The notes: generated from the sequence alone by a model not told the origin. A DNA stretch of 13,481 nucleotides from Candidatus Melainabacteria bacterium (GCA_903970565.1 CAJCJE010000326.1:1-13481); one strand, 5' to 3'; positions 1 through 9,106 are shown, counted from the stretch's first letter. Program-made: numbers and translations.

Positions 1-910
1 GGAGTGCGAAGCTGGCGATGATCATCGTGAAGACGACGACCACCACGCCCATGGCCGCGGCCTGGCCCATGTCAAAACCGAGGAACGCGCGCTGGTAGAT
101 GTAGAACGGCAGGTTCGCGCTCGCCGTGCCCGGTCCGCCCTGGGTCATCAGGTAGACCGCGTCGAAGCTGTTCACGATGTAGATCGCGCCGAGCAGCACC
201 GACAGCTGGATGTAGCGGCCGAGCTGGGGCAGCGTGATCGAGGCGAAGGTGCGCCACCGGCCGGCACCGTCCACCTGCGCGGCTTCGAGCACTTCCTTGG
301 ACTGGCTCTGGAGGCCGGCCAGGATCAGCAGCGTCATGAACGGGGTCCACTGCCAGATGATCTCGATGATCACCGAGCCGAGCGGGAACGCCGAGAGCCA
401 GTCGAAGTGGTTGACGCCGAAGGGCCGCAGCACGAAGTCCAGCAGCCCGTAGGTCGGGTCGAACATCGTCGTCTTCCACAGCAGCGCGCCGGCCGCGGGC
501 ATGATCAGGAAAGGCGTGATGATCAGTGTCCGGACCACCGCCCGGCCCCGGAAGGTCCGGTCCAGCAGCAGCGCCAGGCACACCCCGAGGACCAGGGCGA
601 TCAGCACGGCGGCGACGGTCATGACCACCGTGTTCAGGGTGGCGCTGCGGAACTCGCTGTCGGTGAAGACGTCGAGGTAGTTGGACAGGCCGACGAAGTG
701 CCGGGAGCCGGGACGGACCAGGTTCCAGGACTGCGTCGAGTAGAACAGGGTCAGCAGGAAGGGGATCTGGGTGACCACGATAGTGAAGATCAGCGCGGGC
801 AGCAGCGGAGCGCGACGTCGCCAGGGCGAGTTGGGTAACTTGCCCTCGACCTTGCCGGTCCGGACGTCTGGCGAGGTGATGACCCGCGTCGGTGCGGGAA
901 CCGTTGTCAT
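1..910 (-). CDS. Carbohydrate (polyol-type) ABC transporter permease, MalF/SmoF-like, 3' end cut by window
   Basis: This is one of the two inner-membrane subunits of a binding-protein-dependent sugar importer. I translated it directly from the minus strand: 303 codons are visible and the C-terminus lies beyond position 1. After a charged 35-residue N-terminus come hydrophobic segments at about 37-57, 93-116, 127-145, 177-200, 234-250 and 284-303. The cytoplasmic EAA loop that docks on the ATPase is clear: EAAQVDGAG begins at residue 209 and is followed by ITLP at 225-228. The later FDAVYLMTQGGP stretch and the YIYQRAF stretch are typical of MalF/UgpA-type permeases. The ATG at 910-908 overlaps the stop of the binding-protein gene (ATGA), so the two are translationally coupled. 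A second permease probably follows downstream; an ATPase may or may not be local. The substrate is inferred from the neighbours to be a polyol. Confidence 0.93.
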   Translation of the reverse strand, partial: MTTVPAPTRVITSPDVRTGKVEGKLPNSPWRRRAPLLPALIFTIVVTQIPFLLTLFYSTQSWNLVRPGSRHFVGLSNYLDVFTDSEFRSATLNTVVMTVAAVLIALVLGVCLALLLDRTFRGRAVVRTLIITPFLIMPAAGALLWKTTMFDPTYGLLDFVLRPFGVNHFDWLSAFPLGSVIIEIIWQWTPFMTLLILAGLQSQSKEVLEAAQVDGAGRWRTFASITLPQLGRYIQLSVLLGAIYIVNSFDAVYLMTQGGPGTASANLPFYIYQRAFLGFDMGQAAAMGVVVVVFTMIIASFAL

Positions 911-2268
911 GACTTACTCCCCGGCTTATAGGTGTCACCGACGGTCTGGGCGTAGGCCTGCGACTGTTGCAGTGCCTGGGCGACCGTCTCCTGACCGGCG
1001 ACCGCCGCGGACAACTGGTCGCTGACGCGGGTGCCGAGGTCCTGGAACTCCGGTATGCCGACGAACTGGAGGCCGTAGTAGGGCACCGGCTGAGTCATCG
1101 AGTTGGCCTGGGTCGCGCTGTTGATCGCATCCAGCGTCGGTTGCGCGTACGCCTTCGCCGCCGCCTTGTACTGCGGGATCTGGTAGGTCGAGAGCCTGCT
1201 GCCCGGTGGGACCTGGCTCCAGCCCATCGTGTTGCCGACCAGCGACATGTACTGCTTGTCGGTCATCCAGGACATGAACTGCCAGGCGGCGTCCTTGTTC
1301 TGGGTGGTCTTGGGAATCGCCAGCGACCAGGTGTAGAGCCAGCCACTGGACTTGGTCTTCTCCACCGGCGCGGGCGCGTACCCGTTGAGGCCGACCACCT
1401 TGCTGCTGGCCGGGTCCTCGGTGGTGCCGGTCATCGAGGTGGCGTCGTACCACATCGCGGCCTGTCCCTGCGCGTACGCGGTGCCGCACTCGGAGAAGCC
1501 GGCACTGGAGGCGCCGACCTCGCCGTAGTTGCGGATCAGGTTCACGTAGAAACTGGTGGCCTGCTCGAAGGCCGGGGAGGTCAGTTCGGCGTCCCAGTTC
1601 TTGGTGAACCACTGTCCGCCGAAGGTGTTCACCACCGTGTCCAGCGGGGCGAGGCTCTCACCCCAGCCGGGGTCGCCGCGTAGGCAGATCCCGGCCACTC
1701 CCTTCGACGGGTCGTTCAGCTTGGCCGCGAAGGAGGCGACCTGTTGCCAGGTCGGATGCGCCGGCATGGTCAGCCCGGCCTTCGCGAACAGGTCCTTGCG
1801 GTAGACCAGGAACGAGGACTCACCGTAGAAGGGCACCGAGTACATCGAGTTCTGGTACGACAGCGACTGCCGGATGCTCGGGATGAAGTCGTTCTCGTCG
1901 TAGCCGGGGGTGCTGGCGATGTAGGGCTCCAGGTTGGTCAGCCAGCCGTTCTTCGCCCACTGCGGTGTCTCGTAGTTGCTGATCATCACCACGTCGAACT
2001 CGCCACTGCCGGTCGCGACCGCGGCGGTGATCTCGCCGCGGGCCTGGTTCTCCGGCAGTGTCACGAACTTCAGGTGGATGTCCGGATGCTGTTTCTCGAA
2101 CTGGCTGGACAGCTGGATCGCTTCGGTCATCTGCGAGTTCGACACGATCGCGACCACGAGAGTCTGCCCGTTGTCACCGAGCGCGCCCGCTCCGGCGCAA
2201 CCAACCAGCGTGAGCATCGCCGCGGACAGCAGCACCACCAACCGCAACCGAGCCCGGATTCGACCCAT
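907..2268 (-). CDS. Extracellular solute-binding lipoprotein, family 1, polyol (SmoE-like) type
   Basis: The 453-residue protein captures the substrate outside the membrane and delivers it to the ABC permease. It starts with a basic n-region (MGRIRARLR), a hydrophobic core and the lipobox LVGC, giving a lipid-anchored Cys24. The rest is a family 1 sugar-binding fold: the QFEKQHPDI segment near 57-65, and an AAMWYDATSMTG segment. A C-terminal GWLYTWSLAIPKT stretch and PPGSR/STY follow. These C-terminal signatures resemble the sorbitol/mannitol binding proteins (SmoE type), and the adjacent polyol-type dehydrogenase agrees with that, but the exact ligand cannot be read from sequence. The start is preceded by AGGAAGGA (minus strand, about 8 nt upstream). 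The gene begins 4 bp after the dehydrogenase stop and overlaps the permease start by 4 bp, so it is the middle of an operon. Confidence 0.93.
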   Translation of the reverse strand: MGRIRARLRLVVLLSAAMLTLVGCAGAGALGDNGQTLVVAIVSNSQMTEAIQLSSQFEKQHPDIHLKFVTLPENQARGEITAAVATGSGEFDVVMISNYETPQWAKNGWLTNLEPYIASTPGYDENDFIPSIRQSLSYQNSMYSVPFYGESSFLVYRKDLFAKAGLTMPAHPTWQQVASFAAKLNDPSKGVAGICLRGDPGWGESLAPLDTVVNTFGGQWFTKNWDAELTSPAFEQATSFYVNLIRNYGEVGASSAGFSECGTAYAQGQAAMWYDATSMTGTTEDPASSKVVGLNGYAPAPVEKTKSSGWLYTWSLAIPKTTQNKDAAWQFMSWMTDKQYMSLVGNTMGWSQVPPGSRLSTYQIPQYKAAAKAYAQPTLDAINSATQANSMTQPVPYYGLQFVGIPEFQDLGTRVSDQLSAAVAGQETVAQALQQSQAYAQTVGDTYKPGSKS

Positions 2269-2272
2269 CGGC

Positions 2273-3280
2273 TCATCCTTCCTGTTCGGCGTTGGGCAGC
2301 ACCTGGACCTTGAGTCCGGCTCCGCTGCGCATCAGCTCCAGCGCCTTCGGGTATTCGCTCAGCGGCAAGGCGTCGGTCAGCAGCGGAGCGGTCTCCACCG
2401 CACCGTTGGCGACCAGGTCCAGTGCCGCGCCGTAGCTGTTGAGCACGGCCATCGAGCCGACGATGGTCAGCTCGTCGTTGTAGATCCGGAACGGCGAGAG
2501 GTTCACCTGGGCGTCACCCGGTGCCACCCCGAAGATCAGCAGCCGGCCGCCCCGGCGGACCGAGTTGAAGGCCGCCTCGATCGCGCTCGGCACGCCGGTG
2601 CAGTCCACCGCCGCGTCGAACCGTTCCCCGCTCAGCTGAGCAGTATCGGTGGTGACCGCGTCGGCGCCCAGCTGGGTCGCGCGCGGCAGCCGCGCCGCGT
2701 TGCGGTCGACCATCGTCACCGAGGCGCCGCCGCGCTGTAGCAGCTGCTGCATCAGCAGACCCATCGTGCCGGCCCCGATGACCAGGAACCGCTCGCCGGC
2801 CTCGACCCCGATCCGACGCACCCCGTGCACCGCGCAGGACACCGGCTCGACCAGCGCACCCTGTTGCCAGTTCAGGGAATCCGGCAGCCGGTAGGCGTTC
2901 ACGGCCGGTACCGCGACGTACTCGGCGAACGCGCCGTCGACCGTGTCGCCGGTGGCATTCCAGTTCGCACAAAGGTTTCCGTGTCCGGATCGGCACGGTC
3001 CACAGTGTCCGCAGAACAACGAGGGGTCGACCGCGACCCGGTCGCCCACCTGCCATTCGGCCGGCGCGTTCTTGCCGATCTCGACGATCTCCCCGGCGAA
3101 TTCGTGTCCCGGCACGATTGGGTAGGGAGTTGGCGGGAACTCGCCGTCGGCGATGTGCAGATCGGTGCCGCAGATACCGCACGCCCCCACCCGCAGTACC
3201 AGCTGACCGTCGCCCGCCGTGGGGTCCGGAACCTCGCCGACTCGAATTGAGCCCGGCTTGTCCACGATCGCCGCACGCAT
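2273..3280 (-). CDS. Zinc-dependent medium-chain dehydrogenase, polyol/sorbitol dehydrogenase-like
   Basis: The 335-residue medium-chain dehydrogenase/reductase probably oxidises an imported polyol to a ketose in the cytoplasm. Catalytic-zinc residues are Cys37 in CGICGTDLH, His59-Glu60 in PGHEFAGE and Glu145 in EPVS. The structural zinc site is complete, with Cys90, Cys93, Cys96 and Cys104. The Rossmann motif GAGTMG lies at 169-174 and is followed by Asp192 in MVDRN. An acidic residue there favours NAD+ over NADP+. Length is normal for the sorbitol/threonine/arabitol dehydrogenase branch, and these subfamilies cannot be separated by eye. The ATG at 3280 has a G-rich GGTGGGTGG just upstream as a probable ribosome site. 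It is the first gene of the minus-strand operon, 4 bp before the binding-protein gene, and diverges from the SorC-type regulator. Confidence 0.92.
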   Translation of the reverse strand: MRAAIVDKPGSIRVGEVPDPTAGDGQLVLRVGACGICGTDLHIADGEFPPTPYPIVPGHEFAGEIVEIGKNAPAEWQVGDRVAVDPSLFCGHCGPCRSGHGNLCANWNATGDTVDGAFAEYVAVPAVNAYRLPDSLNWQQGALVEPVSCAVHGVRRIGVEAGERFLVIGAGTMGLLMQQLLQRGGASVTMVDRNAARLPRATQLGADAVTTDTAQLSGERFDAAVDCTGVPSAIEAAFNSVRRGGRLLIFGVAPGDAQVNLSPFRIYNDELTIVGSMAVLNSYGAALDLVANGAVETAPLLTDALPLSEYPKALELMRSGAGLKVQVLPNAEQEG

Positions 3281-3304
3281 AAACCACCCACCAGTGTCAT
3301 CTCA

Positions 3305-3318
3305 TGCTCATCAGAGCG
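3305..3318. promoter_or_regulatory. Candidate operator 1 of the polyol locus (dehydrogenase leader)
   Basis: TGCTCATCAGAGCG is an imperfect inverted repeat that matches the site at 3410-3423 in 12 of 14 positions. It lies 25 bp upstream of the dehydrogenase start, within the predicted leader. Its spacing from the other copy is 105 bp, close to ten helical turns. The assignment to the adjacent SorC-family regulator is inferred from position. Confidence 0.5.
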
Positions 3319-3353
3319 TCATTGGACTGTCGCATCGGAGCTGACAGCACGTA

Positions 3354-3382
3354 ATTGAAGAACTTCATGCGGATAGCGTCAA
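3354..3382 (-). promoter_or_regulatory. Candidate sigma-70-type promoter of the dehydrogenase/transport operon
   Basis: On the minus strand a TTGACG -35 box (3382-3377) is followed after 17 nt by TTCAAT (3359-3354) as a -10 box. These match the consensus at five and four of six positions. Transcription would start near 3347 and leave a leader of about 67 nt that contains candidate operator 1. This is a visual match only. Confidence 0.4.
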
Positions 3383-3402
3383 CCGCCTGGACCGAAGTGC
3401 GA

Positions 3403-3408
3403 TACCAT
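3403..3408 (+). promoter_or_regulatory. -10 element of the regulator gene, probably leaderless
   Basis: TACCAT fits the actinobacterial TANNNT pattern and ends 8 nt before the regulator ATG at 3417. No purine-rich ribosome site precedes that ATG. A transcript beginning at or within a few bases of the start codon would explain both facts. The -35 region is weak. Confidence 0.4.
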
Positions 3409-3409
3409 C

Positions 3410-3423
3410 TGCTCATATGAGCG
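3410..3423. promoter_or_regulatory. Candidate operator 2, perfect 12-bp palindrome over the regulator start codon
   Basis: GCTCATATGAGC (3411-3422) is a perfect palindrome that contains the ATG of the regulator at its centre. With its flanks it matches the 3305-3318 site in 12 of 14 bases. Binding here would block initiation of the regulator's own transcript, which suggests autoregulation. The protein that binds is inferred. Confidence 0.5.
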
Positions 3424-4454
3424 CAGATTCGCTGGACCTGTCTAGTAACTGGGGCCCGGCGCAGAACATGCTGGCCGCCTCGGTGGCCCGCCGGTTCCAC
3501 CTCGACGGTCGTACCAAGGTACAGATCGCCGACGAGTTCGGCATCAGCCGGTTCAAGGTGGCCCGGCTGCTGGATGCTGCGCTGCAACGCGGTCTCGTCG
3601 AGGTCCGGATCAGCCTGCCCGACCCACTCGATCTGGAGCTTTCCGGTGCATTGCGCGAGGCCTACGGCCTGCGCAGAGCGTTGGTACTACAGCGACCGTC
3701 CGAGCGGGACGCGGCCGATCCGGTCCTCGGACTGCGTCGGCGGCTGGGCTCGATGGCCGCTGAACTGCTCACCGAGACGATCACCACGACCGACGTGCTC
3801 GGCCTCGCCTGGGGGCGCACGGTCAACGCAATGGTGGAGTCCCTAAAAAGACTGGCGCCATGCTCAATTGTGCAACTGTGTGGCGTCTACTCCCGGATGG
3901 ATCTTCACGACAGTTCGGTGGAAACGGTCAGCAGAGCCGCCACGCTCGCCGGCGGAAACGGCTATCCGATCTACGCGCCACTGGTCCTCCCGGACCGGCG
4001 CACCGCCGAAACCCTGCGCCGCCAACCGGGTGTCGCCGACGCCTTCGAGCGTTTCGACCGGATCACCACCGCGGTGGTCGCCATCGGTGCCTGGCAGGCC
4101 GGCCTGTCCACCGTCTACGACGTGCTCGACCCGAAGGCTCGGCAGGGCCTTGGCCAGCACGGCGTCATGGCGGAAATGGCCGCCCGGCTGTTCGACGCCG
4201 ACGGCCGCGCGTTGAGTACCGGCCTCGCGCACTACGTACTGGCCATCGAAACCGAACAGCTGCGCCGGGTGCCCGAGGTCATCGCGCTGGCCGGTGGCAT
4301 GTCCAAAGCGGCCTCGATCGACGCGGTACTGCGGTCCGGCCTGGTCACCACCCTGGTCATCGACTCCGACACCGCAGAACTCCTGCTCGAACTCACCAGC
4401 GCCCGGCCGCCCGTCAACCCGGCCACCGACCGAGCCACCCCGCCACCGAAGTAA
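3417..4454 (+). CDS. SorC-family (sugar-binding) transcriptional regulator
   Basis: The 345-residue DNA-binding protein probably senses a phosphorylated or free sugar and controls the divergent dehydrogenase/ABC operon. The N-terminal helix-turn-helix spans about residues 18-60; KVQIADEFGISRFKVARLLD is the two-helix core typical of SorC/DeoR-type regulators. A sugar-binding domain of the SorC type follows from about 72 to 328, with LGLAWGRTV near 128-136, IVQLCGVYSR near 151-160, VAIGAW near 221-226 and LAGGMSKAASI near 291-301. The C-terminus ends in a short Pro/Thr-rich tail. There is no Shine-Dalgarno sequence before the ATG, while a TACCAT -10 box sits 8 nt upstream, so a leaderless mRNA is likely. 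The gene is convergent with tex, and a strong hairpin separates the two. Confidence 0.9.
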   Translation: MSADSLDLSSNWGPAQNMLAASVARRFHLDGRTKVQIADEFGISRFKVARLLDAALQRGLVEVRISLPDPLDLELSGALREAYGLRRALVLQRPSERDAADPVLGLRRRLGSMAAELLTETITTTDVLGLAWGRTVNAMVESLKRLAPCSIVQLCGVYSRMDLHDSSVETVSRAATLAGGNGYPIYAPLVLPDRRTAETLRRQPGVADAFERFDRITTAVVAIGAWQAGLSTVYDVLDPKARQGLGQHGVMAEMAARLFDADGRALSTGLAHYVLAIETEQLRRVPEVIALAGGMSKAASIDAVLRSGLVTTLVIDSDTAELLLELTSARPPVNPATDRATPPPK

Positions 4455-4471
4455 GTCCAGGTAAACAACTG

Positions 4472-4519
4472 GTACGGCAACGGCCCGCGTCGATCGTCTC
4501 GACGCGGGCCGTGCCGTAC
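4472..4519. terminator. Bidirectional transcription terminator hairpin between convergent genes
   Basis: The left arm 4472-4493 pairs with the right arm 4499-4519 over 21 base pairs, interrupted by one unpaired A (4479 or 4480), around the five-base loop TCGTC. It lies 17 nt after the regulator stop and about 60 nt past the tex stop. Reading toward the regulator, the hairpin is followed by GTTGTTTACC, which is moderately T-rich. Reading toward tex it is followed by A-tracts, so termination in that direction would not rely on a U-tract. Confidence 0.75.
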
Positions 4520-4575
4520 AAAAGCTGCCGTACAAAAGCTGCGGTGGAAAAGCTGCCGGGCGAAAGCTGCCGTGG
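4520..4575. repeat. Four tandem copies of a 14-bp repeat
   Basis: Copies start at 4520, 4534, 4548 and 4562: AAAAGCTGCCGTAC, AAAAGCTGCGGTGG, AAAAGCTGCCGGGC and GAAAGCTGCCGTGG. A half copy, GCCGTAC at 4513-4519, is the end of the terminator's right arm, and a degenerate AAAAC start follows at 4576 at the tex stop. The unit is not a multiple of three and the array is non-coding. On the minus strand each unit ends in GCAGCTTTC or GCAGCTTTT directly after tex. Confidence 0.85.
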
Positions 4576-4580
4576 AAAAC

Positions 4581-7025
<2,445 letters not shown>

Positions 7026-7099
7026 GACCCTGCATTCTGCCTTGTCGTCGGATGTGGGGTGGTCCCAGGCGGTCTGTTCCACCGTAACCGGTGCTGGTA

Positions 7100-8269
7100 T
7101 CACGCTCCGGTCGGAGTCGGTGCATTGACCGCGTAGCGCCAGAATTCACGCATCAGAGGGGTCGGAGTGGGACTGGTCATGGCCGTCTGGGTGAGCAGGA
7201 TGGCCACCGAGCCGGTGGCGGGCGTGAGGTGGGCGCAGGTGCCGGTGCCGCCGACCCAGCCGTAGCGGCCCGGTACGTGCCACTCCGCGCCGCCCCCGAC
7301 GTCGACCGAACCGCCGAAACCCCAGCCCTGGCCTTCCAGGAACAGGGTGTTCGCCGCGCGCTGCGCCGGGGTCAGGTGGTCGGTGGTCATCGCCCGCACC
7401 GACTCTGCGGAAAGGATCTGCCGACCGTTGACGGTGCCCTTCGCCAGGATCATTCGCGCGAAGCGCAGCCAGTCGTCGGCGGTCGAGGCGAGGCCGCCGG
7501 CACCGGAGGGGAACGCCGGCAGCGAACTCCACTGGCCGTCGGGAGTGTCCAGCAGCTCCAGTTTCCCGTCGGAGTCCTCCCGGTAGTAACTGGTGAACCG
7601 GTGGCGTTTGTCGGCCGGCACGGTGAATCCGGTGTCGACCATGCGCAGCGGTTGGAATATCCGCTCGGCGAGGAATTCCGGCAGCGACTGGCCGGACACT
7701 CTGGCGATCAGCACGCCCTGGAGGTCGGAACCGGTGTTGTACAGCCAGGACTCGCCGGGCTGGCCGAGCATCGGAATCCGGGCCAGCATGGCCAGCGCCT
7801 CGTCCGGGGCCGGCGCGCGCTGCGGGTCGCGACCGCTGCGCTGCACCTGCGCCAACAGCGGGGCGGCCGCGGGCAGCGAGGAGTCGGCCGGGAGGCCGTA
7901 GCCGGCGCGGAAGGTGAGCAGATCGAACACGGTGATCGGCCGGTTGGCCGGCACGACGTCCTCGACCGGGCTGGCCGGGGTGCGCACGACCATCGGCGCG
8001 GCCAGTTCCGACAGCCAGTTCGCGATCGGGTCGTCGAAGGCGAGTCGGCCCTCGTCGATCAGCATCAGCACCGCCGCCGCGGTGATCGGCTTGCTGATCG
8101 AGGCGAGCCGGAAGATCGAGTCCCGGCTCATCGGGGCGCTGTCGTCGATGTCGACCGAGCCGGCCGTCCACACCTCGACCGCCTCGCCGCGCGCCACCAG
8201 GGCGACCGCGCCGGCTATTGCTCCGTCGCTGACACAACTGTTCAGGATCTCGCGCGGGACGGCGGTCAT
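7100..8269 (-). CDS. Serine hydrolase of the class C beta-lactamase/esterase family
   Basis: The 389-residue enzyme has the penicillin-binding-protein/beta-lactamase fold used by esterases, D-aminopeptidases and related hydrolases. The nucleophile motif SxxK is Ser57-Ile-Ser-Lys60 in FRLASISKPITA. The family block ITVFDLLTFRAGYG is at 112-125. The Tyr motif appears as Tyr177-Asn-Thr in WLYNTGSDLQG rather than the YxN of true beta-lactamases. The third motif is GGTGT at 340-344 in place of KTG. There is no signal peptide, so it should act in the cytoplasm, which argues for esterase-like activity over antibiotic resistance or cell-wall work. The ATG at 8269 follows AAAAGGA at good spacing. It lies upstream of tex in the same direction with a 74-bp gap to the preferred tex start. 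Its physiological substrate is unknown. Confidence 0.9.
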   Translation of the reverse strand: MTAVPREILNSCVSDGAIAGAVALVARGEAVEVWTAGSVDIDDSAPMSRDSIFRLASISKPITAAAVLMLIDEGRLAFDDPIANWLSELAAPMVVRTPASPVEDVVPANRPITVFDLLTFRAGYGLPADSSLPAAAPLLAQVQRSGRDPQRAPAPDEALAMLARIPMLGQPGESWLYNTGSDLQGVLIARVSGQSLPEFLAERIFQPLRMVDTGFTVPADKRHRFTSYYREDSDGKLELLDTPDGQWSSLPAFPSGAGGLASTADDWLRFARMILAKGTVNGRQILSAESVRAMTTDHLTPAQRAANTLFLEGQGWGFGGSVDVGGGAEWHVPGRYGWVGGTGTCAHLTPATGSVAILLTQTAMTSPTPTPLMREFWRYAVNAPTPTGA

Positions 8270-8290
8270 CAGTTCCTTTTCCGGTCCGGG

Positions 8291-8307
8291 TACGTTCGCA
8301 AAACGTA
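8291..8307. promoter_or_regulatory. Inverted repeat with overlapping -10 upstream of the hydrolase
   Basis: TACGTT-CGCAA-AACGTA has perfect 6-bp arms around a 5-bp spacer. On the minus strand the first arm, TACGTT (8307-8302), fits a TANNNT -10 box. A start near 8294 would give the hydrolase a leader of about 25 nt. The size suits a dimeric repressor site, but no regulator gene is adjacent. Confidence 0.4.
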
Positions 8308-8331
8308 GCCCATCGGTGCGACCGGAACTCG

Positions 8332-8347
8332 CCCCCGCGCGCGGGGG
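8332..8347. repeat. Perfect 16-bp G/C palindrome in the divergent intergenic region
   Basis: CCCCCGCGCGCGGGGG is fully self-complementary. It sits between the hydrolase start and the plus-strand membrane-protein gene, and is strong enough to form a short hairpin. It has no T-tract and alternating CG at its centre. Its role is not clear; it may be no more than a product of the base composition. Confidence 0.5.
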
Positions 8348-8432
8348 TGAAACATCTCGATCAGTGGATGCCCGGGTGTGGCCGGAGTCCTGCCCGCCCG
8401 CCTTCTGTCAGCCTGGGCCGCTGCCGGTGCCG

Positions 8433-8438
8433 TAGGGT
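8433..8438 (+). promoter_or_regulatory. -10 element for the membrane-protein gene, likely leaderless
   Basis: TAGGGT fits TANNNT and ends 8 nt before the GTG at 8447. This spacing suits a transcript that begins at the start codon and supports choosing GTG 8447 over the in-frame GTG at 8378, which lies upstream of this box. Confidence 0.4.
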
Positions 8439-8446
8439 TCCCGACT

Positions 8447-9106
8447 GTGGTTCCCGAATCGTTTCATGACTTCTTCCTCGGCGTGATGAGTGTCGCTGGC
8501 GCGCTCGTCGGCCTGCTGTTCGTGGCGATCTCGGTGACCCCGGCGGCGGTCACCGACAAGGCGGAACACCTCGAACACCGGGTCCGCGCGGGCACCGCGA
8601 TGTTGGCGTTCGTCAATCCGCTGCTGCTGTCGATGCTGGCGCTGATTCCCGGCATCGATCTCAACCCCTGCGCGATCACCATGTCCAGTGTCGGCATGGT
8701 GTCCACAGTGGCCCTGTTGATCGTGGTCGTTGTCCAGGCGATCGGACCCTCGACGCGCCGGTCGCTGAGTATGGGCCGCCGGGTGCGCGCGGCATTGTGG
8801 TTGGTAGGGATAGAAATCCTGTTCGTGCTGGAGTTCGTCAGCGCGAACCGGTTGAACGCCGGTCAGGTCGATCTCAGTGCTCTCAAAGAGCTGGCGATCC
8901 TGATGGTGCTGTTGTTCTCCACCGGTATCACCCGCGCCTGGGAACTCGTCGGCGCCCGCGCGGCACGGGTGGTCACCTCGCTGCGGGACGCGGCCACCGA
9001 AATCCATGAGCTGCACGAACTGCACCAGGACCAGCAACGGCATCAGCTCCAGGACCAGCAGGTCGTCGAGCCCGAGGCGCCGGCCGCCGACCGGCCCGCG
9101 CCATAA
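8447..9106 (+). CDS. Five-helix membrane protein of unknown function
   Basis: I do not recognise a characterised family. With the GTG at 8447 the protein has 219 residues. Hydrophobic segments are near 8-30 (FFLGVMSVAGALVGLLFVAI), 51-70, 76-99, 113-133 and 145-163. The first, with its GLLFVAISV ending, resembles a set of small actinobacterial membrane proteins usually left as hypothetical. The cytoplasmic-looking C-terminus (about 170-219) is an amphipathic stretch rich in His, Glu and Gln (HELHELHQDQQRHQ) followed by a Pro/Ala tail. An in-frame GTG at 8378 would add 23 residues, but the TAGGGT box at 8433 argues for the later start. It diverges from the hydrolase and is followed by the VOC gene 96 bp downstream. 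No enzyme motif is visible. Confidence 0.75.
   Translation: MVPESFHDFFLGVMSVAGALVGLLFVAISVTPAAVTDKAEHLEHRVRAGTAMLAFVNPLLLSMLALIPGIDLNPCAITMSSVGMVSTVALLIVVVVQAIGPSTRRSLSMGRRVRAALWLVGIEILFVLEFVSANRLNAGQVDLSALKELAILMVLLFSTGITRAWELVGARAARVVTSLRDAATEIHELHELHQDQQRHQLQDQQVVEPEAPAADRPAP

Noticed and set aside
72..938. Long minus-strand open frame overlapping the permease gene
   Set aside because: Its translation is Arg/Pro/Gly/Asp-rich low complexity, typical of a shadow frame in GC-rich DNA. The frame starting at 910 gives a clear ABC permease with an EAA motif.
3327..3347. CTGTC-N11-GACAG inverted repeat as another operator
   Set aside because: The arms are only 5 bp and the sequence does not resemble the 14-bp site pair; chance is a good explanation.
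3297..3587. Short minus-strand open frame over the divergent promoter
   Set aside because: It has no ribosome site or motif and would cross both predicted promoters and the regulator's helix-turn-helix region.
4520..4575. CRISPR array
   Set aside because: The units are contiguous 14-mers without spacers and no cas gene is nearby.
7100..8269. Antibiotic-resistance beta-lactamase
   Set aside because: There is no secretion signal and the YxN and KTG motifs are replaced, which fits an intracellular esterase-type member better.
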